64,000 nucleotides of DNA from Nematopogon swammerdamellus. Taxonomy: Eukaryota; Arthropoda; Insecta; Lepidoptera; Adelidae. The stretch's first letter is position 1; every line of letters begins with the position of its first letter. A program made the position numbers and the translations under genes. The notes beneath the pieces are model-generated. The model was not told where the DNA came from. It made no database searches and saw only the letters and a list, made by a program, of their open reading frames with translations. The stretch lies in NCBI GenBank assembly GCA_946902875.1, contig OX336342.1, positions 10,595,523-10,659,522 on the forward strand, read 5' to 3'. Shown piece after piece: positions 1 through 11,192 of this stretch.

Positions 1-435
1 ATAAGTTTGACGTGTGCGAGTAAGTGTGTGTGTGTGTGTGTTTGTCTGTGGCATCGTAGCTCCCAAACGGATGAACCGATTGGATGCGTTTTTTTATTAG
101 GAAGCTTGTTTAATCGGGATGGTTCTTAGCTATGTTTGTAATGAAGTAATGAAGTAATCAAAAAAATTATTTTCTTAAAAAGTTGACTGATTTGCATGCT
201 GTTTTTTTTTTAAAAGGTTGAAATAAAAGTTATATTACAAATTTAAAAAACGCCCGACCCTTAAAAAGTAAAAAATAATTTCCGTTGACTTACTTAAAGG
301 AGTCGGGGGACCGCTAAGTAAATAAAATAAAAAAACTCAAGAGCTGCGCGGGAAATTACGGGAACATAGCGGTCCACCGACTCCTTTAAGTACGTCAACG
401 GAAAGAATTTTTTAAATTTATAATTTAACTTTTAT
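1..435 (-). repeat. Foldback repeat family F1, copy 1 (cut by window start)
   Basis: This is the reverse complement of the longer copy at 28082-28571. It shares the 'CCCGACCCTTAAAAAGT' arm, the 'GGAGTCGGGGGACCGCTAAGTAAA' region, the poly-purine tract and the (GT)n end with 'GGCATCGTAGCTCCCAAACGG'. Its inverted arms (about 238-330 and 365-430) are more diverged than those of the second copy. No coding sequence is visible. It is a non-autonomous repeat of unknown superfamily. Confidence 0.75.
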
Positions 436-2942
436 ATGTACAAAGAGAGCACTGAAGCAGTCTCGAAGGTAGACACCGGGTAATGGTAGCCGACCTTCGT
501 TACATAAGAAGAAAATAAAGGCACAATTTCAGATATGTACGTAGATACATGTTATACGGTATTATGCATGCATGTGTATATTTCAGTCACATTACATTTG
601 TCGACTCCTATAACTTTAACAACACGCGTATTACGAGTCGTCTGATGCAAATTGTGTTGTGTGCATTTGTAGAACATTTTATGTACCTATGTACTATAAG
701 TTTATTGTAGTTATGCAATGTATGACAATATTTACAACAGCCGTTGTTCCGTTTTGAATAATTTGCTTTCAGGTACACACTGTCATCCTACACCGCACCC
801 CGAACCCCGCATCCGTGTCACGAAAAATATGAGCATAGTTTATATGCGCTTTTTGAGGAAAACTAATTATAGAGTTAATTTAAAAAAATAAATGTTATAA
901 TACCGGTGACTCAGTATTACTACCAACATCTTTACATATCATGTAGTAGGTATATTTTTAAAGTCACACTTTACACCTCTAGGCAATGATATACCCACTC
1001 GATGGGTTTTGGAGAAATTGCGCCTAGCGGCCGCCACTTTGAATTTGGTAAAAATCTGGTACCCAGAACCAGTACCCAGTACCCAGTGTCACGGGTGCGG
1101 TGTAATTGAGACAAAACAAAAGACATTATTGTATACATACTAGCCCCTCAATGAATCCGTTCCGTTCTGTTGAAGCCGCCGGAAGTAGGCCAAATTTCAA
1201 TCGTACTTACTGCTGATACAATATTTTCTTCCCGCTGAGCATTTATCCAGGGGCTGCAATTTGGCAATAAACCCGTTCCACGATATACGAGTGCTCTTAG
1301 TTGGAGATAGCAGTGGATAAAAAAATGGAGGTCATTGGCGGTGAAGCTTACCTCGAGGAGGATATAGCTGCTGCCATCTATTAGAGCGCCTTCGCAGCGA
1401 TAAGATGAGAAGTTATTGAAGTTGATTATTGGTTACTTTGGCTATGTATCGGAAAGTGAAATTTTGTTCGCACCTACTAGAAAGCGGACATACTGGAGAA
1501 TATTATATTTTGTTCTCTCTCAGTTTTGTAGGGAATATTTAAAAATAATACCTAATATAAGTTTATGAAAATAAACTTAATATAAGTTATTTACAAGAGC
1601 GTATCTTTTTAAAATTCCTTAATAGCTATGCTCGCAATCCTTTTGTTTCGTTAATCATGGATCGCTCGCACCGTAGTAACAGCAAACGCGGCGAACGAAC
1701 TCGCACCGCGCACGCTCCGTCGTCTGCTGCACGCGCGCCGGAGACTCGGGCCCGACACGCTAAACCGAAATTAGTCTGACTGAATTATCCAGTACTATGT
1801 GTGTGTGTGTATAGTACCCGTACCTACTTATATAAAAAAGTAATAATTAAATTCAAGAATCTAAAATCTTTTTCATTTGCCTTTTCAGAATATTGTATAA
1901 TGCTTCGCGATAAACGTTCCTTCTATTCCGAGCAATGCTTAAAATTTAAGCGGATTTTTTTTTAAATTAGACATTAATTTATTAAAGGGTAGATACAGTG
2001 CTGAAACTTCCACTTTGTCCTTGATGTAAATTTTGTTGACTTTTTCGTGGAGCTACATAATTATGCATTTTATAACGCATTCATAGCTTAAAGCAATAGA
2101 CCCCCTCTACGCCGCCCCTCCACTCCGACTCGCGGCCACCCGTCGTAACAGAATTCATAAATCTGCTTCACAAAGGGTTGTCGTCCCAGACATAAAACAG
2201 AATAAAACTAGAAATGTCTTATCAATTCAGTAACATTCTAATTAATAAATTACATTTTAAAACTTTATTCGTTCAAAAATGCATATGAATTAAAGAAAAC
2301 AATTGACATTATCTGAAATAAATGTAGGGGGCAAGGAAGGGGTTACGGCAGATAAAATAATTATTTGGCATTATTTGAATGCGACGCCTATAAATTGTAT
2401 TTGCAGACCACTGAATTAATTTAGATTTCAGAAAAACAATTGCCAACAATTTCTGTAAGTACGACGTAAATTACGCATCATTTTACGTAATTATCGCAAT
2501 TTCGCAACGGCAACACGAAGTGACGTCGATATATCGTCGCAGCGTTAATTAATTCATTTGTGCCTGTAGAACCTTATCATACAACGAATGTTTTGCGCAG
2601 GTCTACCTGAATTTCTAATAGCTAAAAAGTACAAATACAAAAAGTAACAAAGTACAAAATATAGGTACACTGGATGAATACATACATGAATTCAACTAAT
2701 TTATAAGTAAAACTTATATGTGACTAAAAAAATATACGTATTACATACACTTATATTGGGCACTTCTAACACCTTCCCGCGCTCTGTAAGCCGACCCCTA
2801 CTCGAAGCTCGACCCGGCTCCCGCGCGCTTCACAAGTGCCACTAAACAGGCCGACTGAAATTTGATACACACATAAAATGCCGCTCATTATACGGCCAAG
2901 CGGAATTGAAGAACGAAATTTTATTTTGAACGACTCCCATTG
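436..2942. other. AT-rich stretch without a recognisable gene
   Basis: I see no conserved protein, RNA gene or repeat family here. A (GT)n tract lies at about 1798-1810. A GC-rich, CpG-containing pocket lies at about 1660-1770 in otherwise AT-rich DNA. Open frames are short and have no family resemblance. Confidence 0.5.
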
Positions 2943-3275
2943 AATACATATATACATACATACCACACGCTGTATGCCGACAATCGGGGTAAGCAAAGTA
3001 ATCGAAGTTGTGCTGCAGATACTCTTGTAAATACAGCACAACACCGACCATCAGGTTTAGTAAAGTATTCGGGGAAGATAACTATCAAGCAGCAAGTAAG
3101 GCAATAAGTCCCACCCGCTGCATGACTCAGTGGAAGGCCCGTTCCAAGGTGAGAGGTGGCTAGCCTGTCGCCCTTTAGCACGACATCTTGTCCTTATCCC
3201 TTATCGCCTTTTACGACATGCACGAGGATAGATGTAACGAGGATATTCTTTTTTAGTACCGACCCCACACGGTAC
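2943..3275 (+). repeat. SINE-like family S2, near full-length copy
   Basis: The copy runs from a (TACA)n start through 'CCGACAATCGGGGTAAGC' and 'GATAACTATCAAGCAGCAAG' to 'TACCGACCCCACACGGTAC'. The same order of blocks occurs at 17130, 22924 and 50228, and 3' or 5' parts occur at 19792, 55921 and 62661. There is no coding capacity. The recurring fixed ends suggest a short non-autonomous retroelement or the 3' part of a LINE. Confidence 0.75.
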
Positions 3276-4904
3276 TCCCGTTGAATGCAATTCTTTTTAG
3301 AAATTTTACAGTGTCCTATTGTCGAAATACCTAAATCAGAATGTCAAATGAAATAAGGGATTCTTAGAAAGGAGTTCGAATATTTGAATACATAATTTTA
3401 GAACAACTTAGTGTGATTCAACAACTAGGTATTATACATAGGTAGACAGGTATGTTTTGTAGAACAACGCTCCGATTCTCATCGCCTTTGTTAGAAGCCG
3501 TGGTAAAATAGGATTGAAGCCAGGAAACAATATTCCATCAGCGCAAACCTGGCCCGTAGTGATTACTTCCTCTTCAGCAATTTGAATTGCGTTAAGAGGA
3601 AAAAGGTTTGACAGCTACGAAGAGGCTAAGGCAACCGCGGAGGATTATTTTTGAATAAAAAACAATATGAATAATATTTCTTTAGCTGAAAAATTACATT
3701 TTTATTCGAGATCAGGAATGAAAATTGCATTGAGAGAACGAAGTGATTCAAATGTTATTCCTATGTATGACACAGGTGTTGTGTGACATGGATATTATAA
3801 ATTAGATAGTCGTATGCATAACTATGCATTCCCTGATTTTATTTTCTCTACTTATAGTCGAGCTTTAACAATTTTGAGAAGTGACAGAATGTAACAGTGA
3901 AAACCGTATGTAAATCAATGAAGTGCTTCTCGAGTTATAAGGATATTCTTATACGTTATAGACGTACGTTACACTTCCGTAGAAATTTACTTTTATTTAT
4001 TAGGATTACCACAATTACTAACTAAAATGTTTAAATGCTGTTAGCGATATAAGCTAAAATAATAAAGGCTTTCATATGATAAAATATTCGTGTACGTCTC
4101 GTCTCTCACTACGCGGGTAACCAGAAATACTTACGTCTATTTCACACTGGGCAGCCGTAGGAGAGAGTATGAGAACATAAATTTGGCTCAATGAATTTTT
4201 CCAGTACATTGAGTCCACCCTTATTGCATTGCTTACTCAATGTATTGGCAATACGCTTACCTATATAGCCGAAGTTATATATATAGTTAGCTGTAGAGAT
4301 GACGACCGTTATTGGAGTAAACACAAAACATATTTTTGCAGCATGAACGTTTTTGTCGCTTCCGTTCCCTATTCTCCATACGTATTATAAAATTCAACGT
4401 CTGCCGTTTGTATGTATGGATGTTCGCTTATACATAACTTCAGAACGACTAGAAATAGATTTTCATCAATGCTATTTAACATATCCGGATGGTTATAAGC
4501 ATTGATTGTGGCTCCTATATCAGGATATTCTAAAAGCGAGCGGTGCCGCTGGAACATATATACAGTATGCCACAGAAGTTACGCTCATTCAAGAGTCATA
4601 AATACATTTGTACATACACTCTGTCCCTAACAAGGGGGAGTGAGGAAGTTAGTTTAGTTAACACTAAAATGTCGTTTGTGCACTAAGCTAGGCGCTGCGA
4701 TGCACGGTATGAATTAGTCTGCTCTCACACTCCGCTTTATTCCGCTCTAGTTTCTATAGTTATCGTCACTATAATTGGTATAGTGTGTGGTAGTTATTGT
4801 TACTACGCCTAGTGATAGTGGGGAACCAATTCGCACTGAAATAGAACTGGGAGAATTTTCGAAATACCTATCCAAGAGTAGGTTACCTACGGATAATATT
4901 GTAC
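3276..4904. other. AT-rich stretch without a recognisable gene
   Basis: No gene, RNA or repeat family is recognised. Short frames at 4142-4557 on the minus strand show no motif or family resemblance. Confidence 0.45.
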
Positions 4905-4964
4905 AACTAGCTGAGCCCGCGGCTCCGCTCGCGTGAAATTCGTATTCCAAAGAAGAATGTAAGT

Positions 4965-5190
4965 AACTAAGGGCGAGGCCGAAGACCGAGCTGCTTTCAG
5001 GTAAACGATTAACCTTTCTCAAATAAAGGAAGTAAATAAGGGCGAGGCCGAAGGCCGAGCTGCGTTCAGGAAGACGATAAACCTTCTGGAAGAAAGGAAG
5101 GAACTAAGTGCGAGGCCGAAGGCCGAGCTTCGTTCAGGTAAACCAAAAACCCTCTTCCGCCTTCGGGCCTCGCCCTTAAAGACTTCCTTT
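4965..5190 (+). repeat. Minisatellite, about 62-bp unit, about 3.5 copies
   Basis: Each unit contains 'AAGGGCGAGGCCGAAGGCC' followed by 'GAGCTGCGTTCAGG' and an AT-rich spacer ending in a GGAAG purine tract. Units differ by a few bases and by small changes of length. It is the inverted counterpart of the array at 5795-6335. Confidence 0.8.
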
Positions 5191-5284
5191 CTTCGATAGA
5201 ATATAATATCGTTTACTCAATCTATTTATTTCATAAAAATAAAAAAGTAATATTAATAACTAAAGAATTAAACCTACCTAACAA

Positions 5285-5735
5285 ACATTAAAATAACTAT
5301 CAAAACGGGCATTTTCAAATGTTCTTAGAGCACTTGCGGCATTACCCCCGCTGAATGGCAAGGCTTACCCTTTGAATGAAGTAAATAAGCCCTTGATGGC
5401 GGGACACCAGTTGCGTCAACCAGCTCAAGCCTCTTTTGGCTTCACTGCTCCACGGACCGAGGGTTTCAACCGCAAACGCAACAAATTCGAAATCTTGAAT
5501 TGTATTTCTATATTTGCTGCGTTTGAGGCTCTCCGCCCCAGCCTCGGCCGCGCCAGCCGCTCTTGAAGATGTCCTAACGTGACTTGGAGCCAATGTGAGA
5601 ACAAAAGTGGCGTCCCACATCAAAGAACTACCCTTAGTCCATGGCACTAAGGTGATAGCATCGGGCCTCTTGCCATCCAGCCGGGAATAACCGCGAGGTT
5701 CTAAGATGCACGGTATATTTGCCGTTAGAAGCGTG
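5285..5735 (-). pseudogene. Retrotransposon polyprotein C-terminal fragment (domain found after RT)
   Basis: On the minus strand an open frame (5344-5647, extending upstream without a start to about 5735) reads through 'EPRGYSRLDGKRPDA', 'LMWDATFVLTLAPSHVRTSS', 'FEFVAFAVETLGPWSSEAK' and 'QRVSLAIQRG'. I recognise this pattern as the C-terminal region that follows reverse-transcriptase domains in many invertebrate retroelements (DGKRPDG..W, T.APSH, FVP.AVET.G.W, Q.LS.AIQRGN). A stop falls directly after AIQRG, where a run of five G (plus-strand C) suggests a one-base insertion: one base fewer would restore the usual 'GNA' continuation. There is no RT catalytic core, no start, and a minisatellite lies on each side, so this is a dead fragment. 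Family assignment is from memory and should be checked. Confidence 0.6.
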
Positions 5736-5794
5736 GACTTTATAATAAAATTTAAATTAAATTAACTCAATCTTAATATTAATTAACTTTATTC

Positions 5795-6335
5795 GAGATG
5801 ATTTAGCTTCTTCCTGAACGCAGCTAGGCCTTCGGCCTCGCCCATAGTTGCTTGCTTTCTTCGAGATGGTTTATCATTTGTCAGAACGTAGCTCGGCCTT
5901 CGGCCTCGCCTTAGTTGCTTACTTTCTTCAAGATGGTTTAGCTTCTTCCTGAACGCAGCTCGGCCTTCGGCCTCGCCCTTAGTTACTTGCTTTCTTCGAG
6001 ATGGTTTTTCAATTATCCGAACGTAGCTCGGCCTTCGGCCTCGCCTTAGTTACTTACTTTCTTCAAGATGGTTTAGCTTCTTCCTGAACGTAGCTCGGCC
6101 TGCGGCCTCGCCCATAGTTACTTACTTTCTTCGAGAAGGTTTATGGTCTTCCAGAATAGAGCTCGGCCTTCGGCCTCGCCCTTAGTTACTTACTTTCTTC
6201 AAGAATGTTTTTCTTCTTCCTGAACTCAGCTCCGCCTTCCGCCTCGCCCTTAGTTACTTTTATCGAGAAAGAATATCGTTTAAGTGAGCGCAGATCCGCC
6301 TTCGGGCCCGCCTTTAGTTACTTACTTTCTTTTTT
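5795..6335 (-). repeat. Minisatellite, about 62-bp unit, about 8-9 copies
   Basis: Units carry 'AGCTCGGCCTTCGGCCTCG' followed by 'CCCTTAGTTACTTACTTTC' and 'TTCAAGATGGTTTAGC'. This is the reverse complement of the unit at 4965-5190. The hairpin-forming core 'GGCCTTCGGCC' is retained in most units although the flanks drift. Confidence 0.85.
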
Positions 6336-6577
6336 TAAAATACGAATTTCACGCGAGCGAAGCCGCGGGCAACAGATATATAAATTTTATTGCACCAATG
6401 ACAGCGACATAACTTCGACTTTCAATTATTATTTTTATTTCTCAAACAATTTATCACCGGCCAGCTCACGTCGAGATGACAGTTCTCCGTTGTCAACATG
6501 ACATTTAAATTGTTTTTTACCTTTACTTTGAATTACGTGATTTTTATTATATTTTTTTATTATTATGTTCATCCGGG

Positions 6578-7012
6578 ATATACACTGTCACTATAAAAAT
6601 TTTCGTCAAATTCCGTTCAGTGGTTTTTTGCGAGATGCGCGTACAATAGACATTTTTGCATTTACGATTTTATGATATGTATAGAAAGAATAGATATGTA
6701 TAGACTATTGTGTTCAAGTTATAAAAAAAAGAAGAACTGTCATTTTCGTTGCATCTACTTATTTTAAATTTCGAATGAATATTTTATTCAAATTGTATTT
6801 GCTGCCAGTTCTCAAGATATAATTATGTACTTTGGACTACGTGATTTTAACGCGCAATAATGTTTATAATTGTTAATTTTTTTTTATTTTTGTTATTTTT
6901 TTTTACGTATTATGTTAACCCGGCATATAAACTGCCACTATACAAAGTTTCGTCTAATTCCGTTCAGTGGTTTTTGCGTGATGCGCGTACAGACAAACAA
7001 ACAAACAAACAA
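6578..7012 (+). repeat. Two tandem copies of a lepidopteran LINE/SINE 3' end
   Basis: The block 'CCGTTCAGTGGTTTTT' followed by 'GCG.GATGCGCGTACA' occurs at about 6580-6660 and again at 6920-7000. Each copy is preceded by 'TATA(C/A)ACTGCCACTAT'-like sequence, and the second ends in (CAAA)n. Such ends are common 3' termini of insect non-LTR elements. No coding part is present. Confidence 0.6.
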
Positions 7013-8200
7013 AAATTTTAAAAACTGTTCTAACATGTTCAGTATCTCATTTTAAGCCACCCTGGTTAGTTTTTTTCCGAATACATTCAATGTACAGACT
7101 TTCTTACCTCTACGATTTTATTATATGTATAGATAAACAATAAACAACGTTGGGCACAAACATAAAATACGAAATACAAATTGATATAATCATTGTTTTC
7201 ATTGTTGTAAACAATGAGGTTATTTGGGAAACATTACCTTTGTCTAAATATTACGTTATTCTTCATGCGGAAATTATTACCATCTTCTGCGGGCCCAGTG
7301 AGATATGATGAGCGTTGTGACATTTTCATATAGGTACTTGTTTTCATTTTCGTAGGGTCGTTCTCAAAATCTCTGTCAACTAGCAAAATAAATAAGTATC
7401 CAAAATTACTACTTATGATTTACGTCGTATTGAAGTTTATTTCATAATCTTTATGTTTTTGAAAACATTCACGTTAAATGTTAAAGATTTCACTTGAAAA
7501 AAAATTAATGAAATTTTTTTGTGTGAAAAATTGGTCCATTTAGCAACCAGACTAATTTTGTAATAATTTATCACTTAGCTACATAACTGTGTATTAGAGC
7601 TAAATATTGTTTATTTGTAAACTAGATATAATATTAATCAAGTAGATACAATGAGTAGATAGTTAAATTTTAAAAGATTTCTAAGTAATAATATCTTTGT
7701 TTAACCCAATTTAGTCCATTTAGCGACTAAGCTGTCAGAAAAGGTAACGAATTTCAATATTTCGCGGAAACCTATTTTTTAAAAAGAGGTACCTATTCAT
7801 ATGTTATTATATTCTTTAAAATAATCCTGTTCAATTAAGTTACTCAAATAATTTGCTTCCCCAGCATTTCAAAGTATAATAAGCTTTTAATGAAAAATAA
7901 AATTTGGGACAGTTGCTAAACGGACGTAGGTGGGTCGCGCAGAGGACAGTGCACCTGCGTTCACACTGGCTTTTGAATACAATTTGAAAAGTACATTGTA
8001 AAAAACGTGTATACATTTGTACAAAAGTTTATGTGTACAAATAAAAAACATTTCTCAAAATACGTTTTATTAATTAAATTTGCTATTTAAGACAAGTTTG
8101 ACATTAAAATATAAACAAATTGAAAAGTGAGATCTACGTAGGACAACTATATTACTATGAATAAATACAAAAATACGATACTGGTTTGACATTCAAATAG
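7013..8200. other. AT-rich stretch without a recognisable gene
   Basis: No gene or known repeat family is seen. The motif GTCC(A/G)TTTAGC(A/G)AC occurs at about 7534, 7712 and, inverted, 7911. Confidence 0.45.
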
Positions 8201-8740
8201 AAAAAAAAACCGGCCAAGTGCGAGTCGAACTCGCGCACCGAGGGTCCCGTATAGCCACAGCTAGCGCTACTCACGCCATCTAGATGGAGTTTTATGAAAT
8301 GCTTCATATTAGTTAGTTAATACCATGCTTCATAATCTATTCGGTAGATGGCGCGCGCGCATAAACTTTTTGGTTTGTTCTATCGGAACCCCCGTGAATT
8401 TTTTACTTTTTCTTATTTTTATTATTTGTTGTTATATCGGCCACAATAACACATTTTTTGTGAAAATTTCAACGGGCTAACTATTACGGTTCAAGAGATA
8501 CAGTCATCGGACAGACGGACGGACGGACAGACAGACAGACAGACAGACGGCGTAGGCTTAGTAATAGGGTCCCGTACCTGATACGGAACCCTAAAAACGA
8601 AATTTAAGATCTACGTAGAACAAGTATGTAATTACATATAAAAAAAATTAAATACCTTAAGTATGAACAATAATACAAAACTGTATTGAGATATAAATAA
8701 ATGAAAATGTAAGATCTACGCTCGGATCTACGTAGGGTTT
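8126..8740 (+). repeat. Degenerate tandem repeat with 'GATCTACGTAG', interrupted by a SINE
   Basis: GATCTACGTAG or close variants recur at about 8131, 8609, 8709 and 8723, each in an AT-rich context. Removing the S4 insertion at 8201-8597 leaves a spacing of roughly 80-100 bp. The motif contains the palindrome CTACGTAG. Confidence 0.45.
8201..8597 (+). repeat. Short interspersed repeat family S4, full copy
   Basis: The copy starts with 'AACCGGCCAAGTGCGAGTCG' and runs through 'CGCCATCTAGATGG', a (GACA)n tract at about 8515-8550 and a terminal hairpin (AGGGTCCCGTA/TACGGAACCCT, 8566-8592). An inverted copy lies at 10799-11192 and fragments lie at 18935, 26598 and 39521. The 'GAGTTCGACTC' portion resembles a pol III B box on the opposite strand, which would fit a tRNA-derived SINE; that is inference. 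Confidence 0.8.
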
Positions 8741-9292
8741 AATTTTAATCTTTCCCGATATCTCCGCGATTTCTCGGCACTTGTTAGAGGCATTCTACTG
8801 GCGTTCTGTAACAAATAATATTCAAATAATTGAAAAATTTCGAATATATAAAACGTGAACTATTATAATATATAAAATATGTAAAAAAGTAAATAAATGA
8901 TTAATTTGCAAAAAAATCTGTTCCAATCCAATATGAACATGCACTAATGAATGTCCGGATGTAGCAACCGTTCAGTCCACGGCATACGTCACCACGAAGC
9001 CAAAGAGGATATAACCACTGCACGAAGCGGTCGCCTCTTTGGCGGTCGCTAAACTGACGCGCAAAATGGGTGTGTTTTTTAGGTTATGGAATTTTTATTG
9101 TGTTTAAAATCCTATTTACTATGAAAAGGTGAGTTTAATTCTAGACTTTGTTAGTTGCTTAATGTGATCATTCGATTGAAATAACCAAGAAATAACGCAA
9201 TAATTACGTACTTACCTGTAATTGGTCGCGAAAGTGGACACTCCCAATTTCTGCTAGCACACGCGAACAGCTTCTGGTTCTAGATACCAGTA
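8741..9292. other. AT-rich stretch without a recognisable gene
   Basis: Nothing recognised. A short inverted pair around 'GCCAAAGAGG' and 'CCTCTTTGGC' lies at about 9000-9040. Confidence 0.4.
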
Positions 9293-9400
9293 CATCATCA
9301 TCATCATCATCAGCCTGTATCGGTCCACTGCTGGACATAGGCCTCTCCCAAGGCACGCCACCACACGCGGTCTTCAGCTCTTCAGGATACCAGTACGAAT
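9293..9400 (-). repeat. LINE 3' end with (CAT)n tail
   Basis: On the minus strand the sequence encodes a 'VPWERPMSSSGPIQADDDD' C-terminus and runs into a (GAT)n tail. This is a very common lepidopteran non-LTR retrotransposon 3' end. Only about 100 bp remain. A related piece lies inside the LTR element at 49480-49555. Confidence 0.7.
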
Positions 9401-10118
9401 AAACGCATTTCCTTCTAATTTTCAACAATATCGTCGTAAGTACTCGGTTGTTAAGCTGACATTGCTAAGTGGACAAATTTCGTAGGACAAAAAGTTTTAT
9501 TTTCTAAAACCAACTAATATCCTTTTTAATCATAATATTGATTAAAATAAAGTAAAACTTCCATAGGAATTCTAACTAAATAAGTTTTGATATCCCCTTT
9601 CTTTTAAATTTATGTAGAAATTTCAAATCTTCTAGGCCAATACTGCCGTGGCCGTGGGACAATTCTGTCTCCATACATTTGAAATTATCGATTCCTTTTT
9701 AAAAAAATATGTAAAATTAAGTTTTCAACGAATACAAGTTTACTTTTTTTGTTTGTAGGCGCATTTAGATAAGCTATCAATGAAAAAAAATATATTATTG
9801 TCGGGTGCTTCTGATTTGATATATGAATTTTTAAACTTATGGGACAAAATGAAATTGCAAAAACAGAGATTTTGAGAACGACCTGTGGTCCATTGATACG
9901 GAGATTGGAGACCTCCATTAATCAAAAGAAAACGTTTTTTACTTAGAACTTTGTAAGAATATAAATAATTAGATTCATCTTTTTAAATGTAAAAGGCCAA
10001 AAGTCGAGGTGTATATGTCCCCGGGGCTCTTCGCTCATGTAAAAAAAATTATATAAAAAAAAATATGTCTCTAATTAAGAACCTTAAGATTCGAACCTGA
10101 ATTTCAGTTCATAATTTT
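9401..10118. other. AT-rich stretch without a recognisable gene
   Basis: Nothing beyond simple AT-rich DNA is recognised. Confidence 0.4.
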
Positions 10119-10215
10119 TTTAATGTAAACCAACAGGGGTGGCTGTGCCGAGGGACAAATGGTACAGTCGACGGAGCCATAAAACACCTATCCTCGCGAA
10201 ACCACGCTCAGAGAG
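10119..10215 (-). repeat. SINE-like family S5, 3' part
   Basis: It shares 'ATGTAAACCAACA(G/T)GGGTGGCTGTG' and 'CCTCGCGAAACCACG' with 37438-37580. In both copies a T-run precedes the shared block, so the sense strand is minus, with a poly-A tail after '...GGTTTACAT'. Confidence 0.6.
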
Positions 10216-10642
10216 GCATGCCAGCATGCCACAATATCGAAATAGAAGCGACACGTTTTCAGCGGCGATAAATTGGACAGTGTGCGAGTTTCGCTCCGTA
10301 CATGGCCGCACTTGCAGACAGAACGGGAGCTTTTCGTAATTAAGGGAAAACGTAAGAACAATAAAGCATTTGCCAGCGCCCGCCTCGTCGCACACAAGAC
10401 ATGCAATGAGTTGTAATACTTCTGGCAAGTAAACCATTTGTATTCGTTTACGATTAAGAGAAACATAACGACCTTAACTGCAATAGGTGTGATACAATGA
10501 AATTAACTAAGCTTGCCAACTTTTTTCTAGAAGAAATAATGTATTTCTGCAATTTTTTTTAGAAGAAATAACGTGTTTCTGATTTCAAGGATGGCAATTA
10601 AAAAGTACAGTCTCATGTCAGTCAGTCAGTCAGTCAATTTTA

Positions 10643-10777
10643 CAGCCTTGGTAGCTCAGTGGTGCGGACGGTCGACTGCGCAACTCTGAGCGCGGTCAGT
10701 ACTTGGATGCGTGACCGCTCGACCCTTGGAGGCTGACCGTGGTTCTCGGATTCCATGTAAAACTGTACGTCCCTTAA
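10643..10777 (+). repeat. SINE family S1, head only (tRNA-like plus 5S-like)
   Basis: The head carries an A-box-like TAGCTCAGTGG (10652-10662), a segment close to the 5S rRNA internal control region, GCGGTCAGTACTTGGATG (10692-10709), and a B-box-like GGTTCTCGGATTCC (10741-10754). The same head occurs at 62768, where it is followed by the SINE body. A (CAGT)n tract at 10618-10636 precedes it. Too short and altered to be a functional 5S or tRNA gene. Confidence 0.75.
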
Positions 10778-10798
10778 AACATTTAAGTATGTACTTTT

Positions 10799-11192
10799 TA
10801 GGGTTCCGTATCCGGTAGGAGACCCTATTACTAAGCCTACGCCGTCTGTCTATGTCTGTCTGTCTGTTCTGTCCGAGGGCTGTATCTTTTGAACCGTAAT
10901 TAGGTAGCCCGTTGAAATTTTCACAGAATATGTGTTATTATTGCCGATATAACAACAAATAATAAAAATAAGAAAAAGTAAAAAAATCACGGGTGTTCCC
11001 ATAGAAGAAACTAAAAAGTGTATGCGCGCCATCTACCGAAAAGACTGAAGCATTTTAACTAATCATGAATTTTAACTAATAATATGAAGTATTTCATAAA
11101 CACGCCATAGATGGCGTGAATGACGCTGACCATGACATGGCGATACGGAACCCTCGGTGCGCGAGTTAGATTCGCACTTGGCTGGTTTTTTA
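10799..11192 (-). repeat. Family S4, full copy in reverse orientation
   Basis: Reverse complement of the block order at 8201-8597: terminal 'AGGGTTCCGTATCCGG', (TGTC)n, 'ATCACGGGTGTTCCCATAG', 'GCCATCTACCG', then 'GGAACCCTCGGTGCGCGAG' and 'GCACTTGGCTGGTTTTT'. Confidence 0.8.

Larger units (their letters stand above)
4905..6385. repeat. Composite repeat bounded by inverted 'CGCGAGCGAAGCCGCGG' ends
   Basis: The left edge (about 4911-4950, 'CCGCGGCTCCGCTCGCGTG') and the right edge (about 6340-6385, 'CACGCGAGCGAAGCCGCGG') are inverted copies of one sequence. Inside lie a minisatellite array in one orientation, a retrotransposon-protein fragment, and the same minisatellite in the opposite orientation. 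The edge motif also occurs at 36818-36840 and inside the LTR at 43655-43790. A related array fragment lies at about 26405-26450. Confidence 0.65.

Noticed and set aside
5372..5566. Plus-strand protein across 5372-5566
   Set aside because: It is the complement of the minus-strand retroelement C-terminal frame, which has the recognisable motifs.
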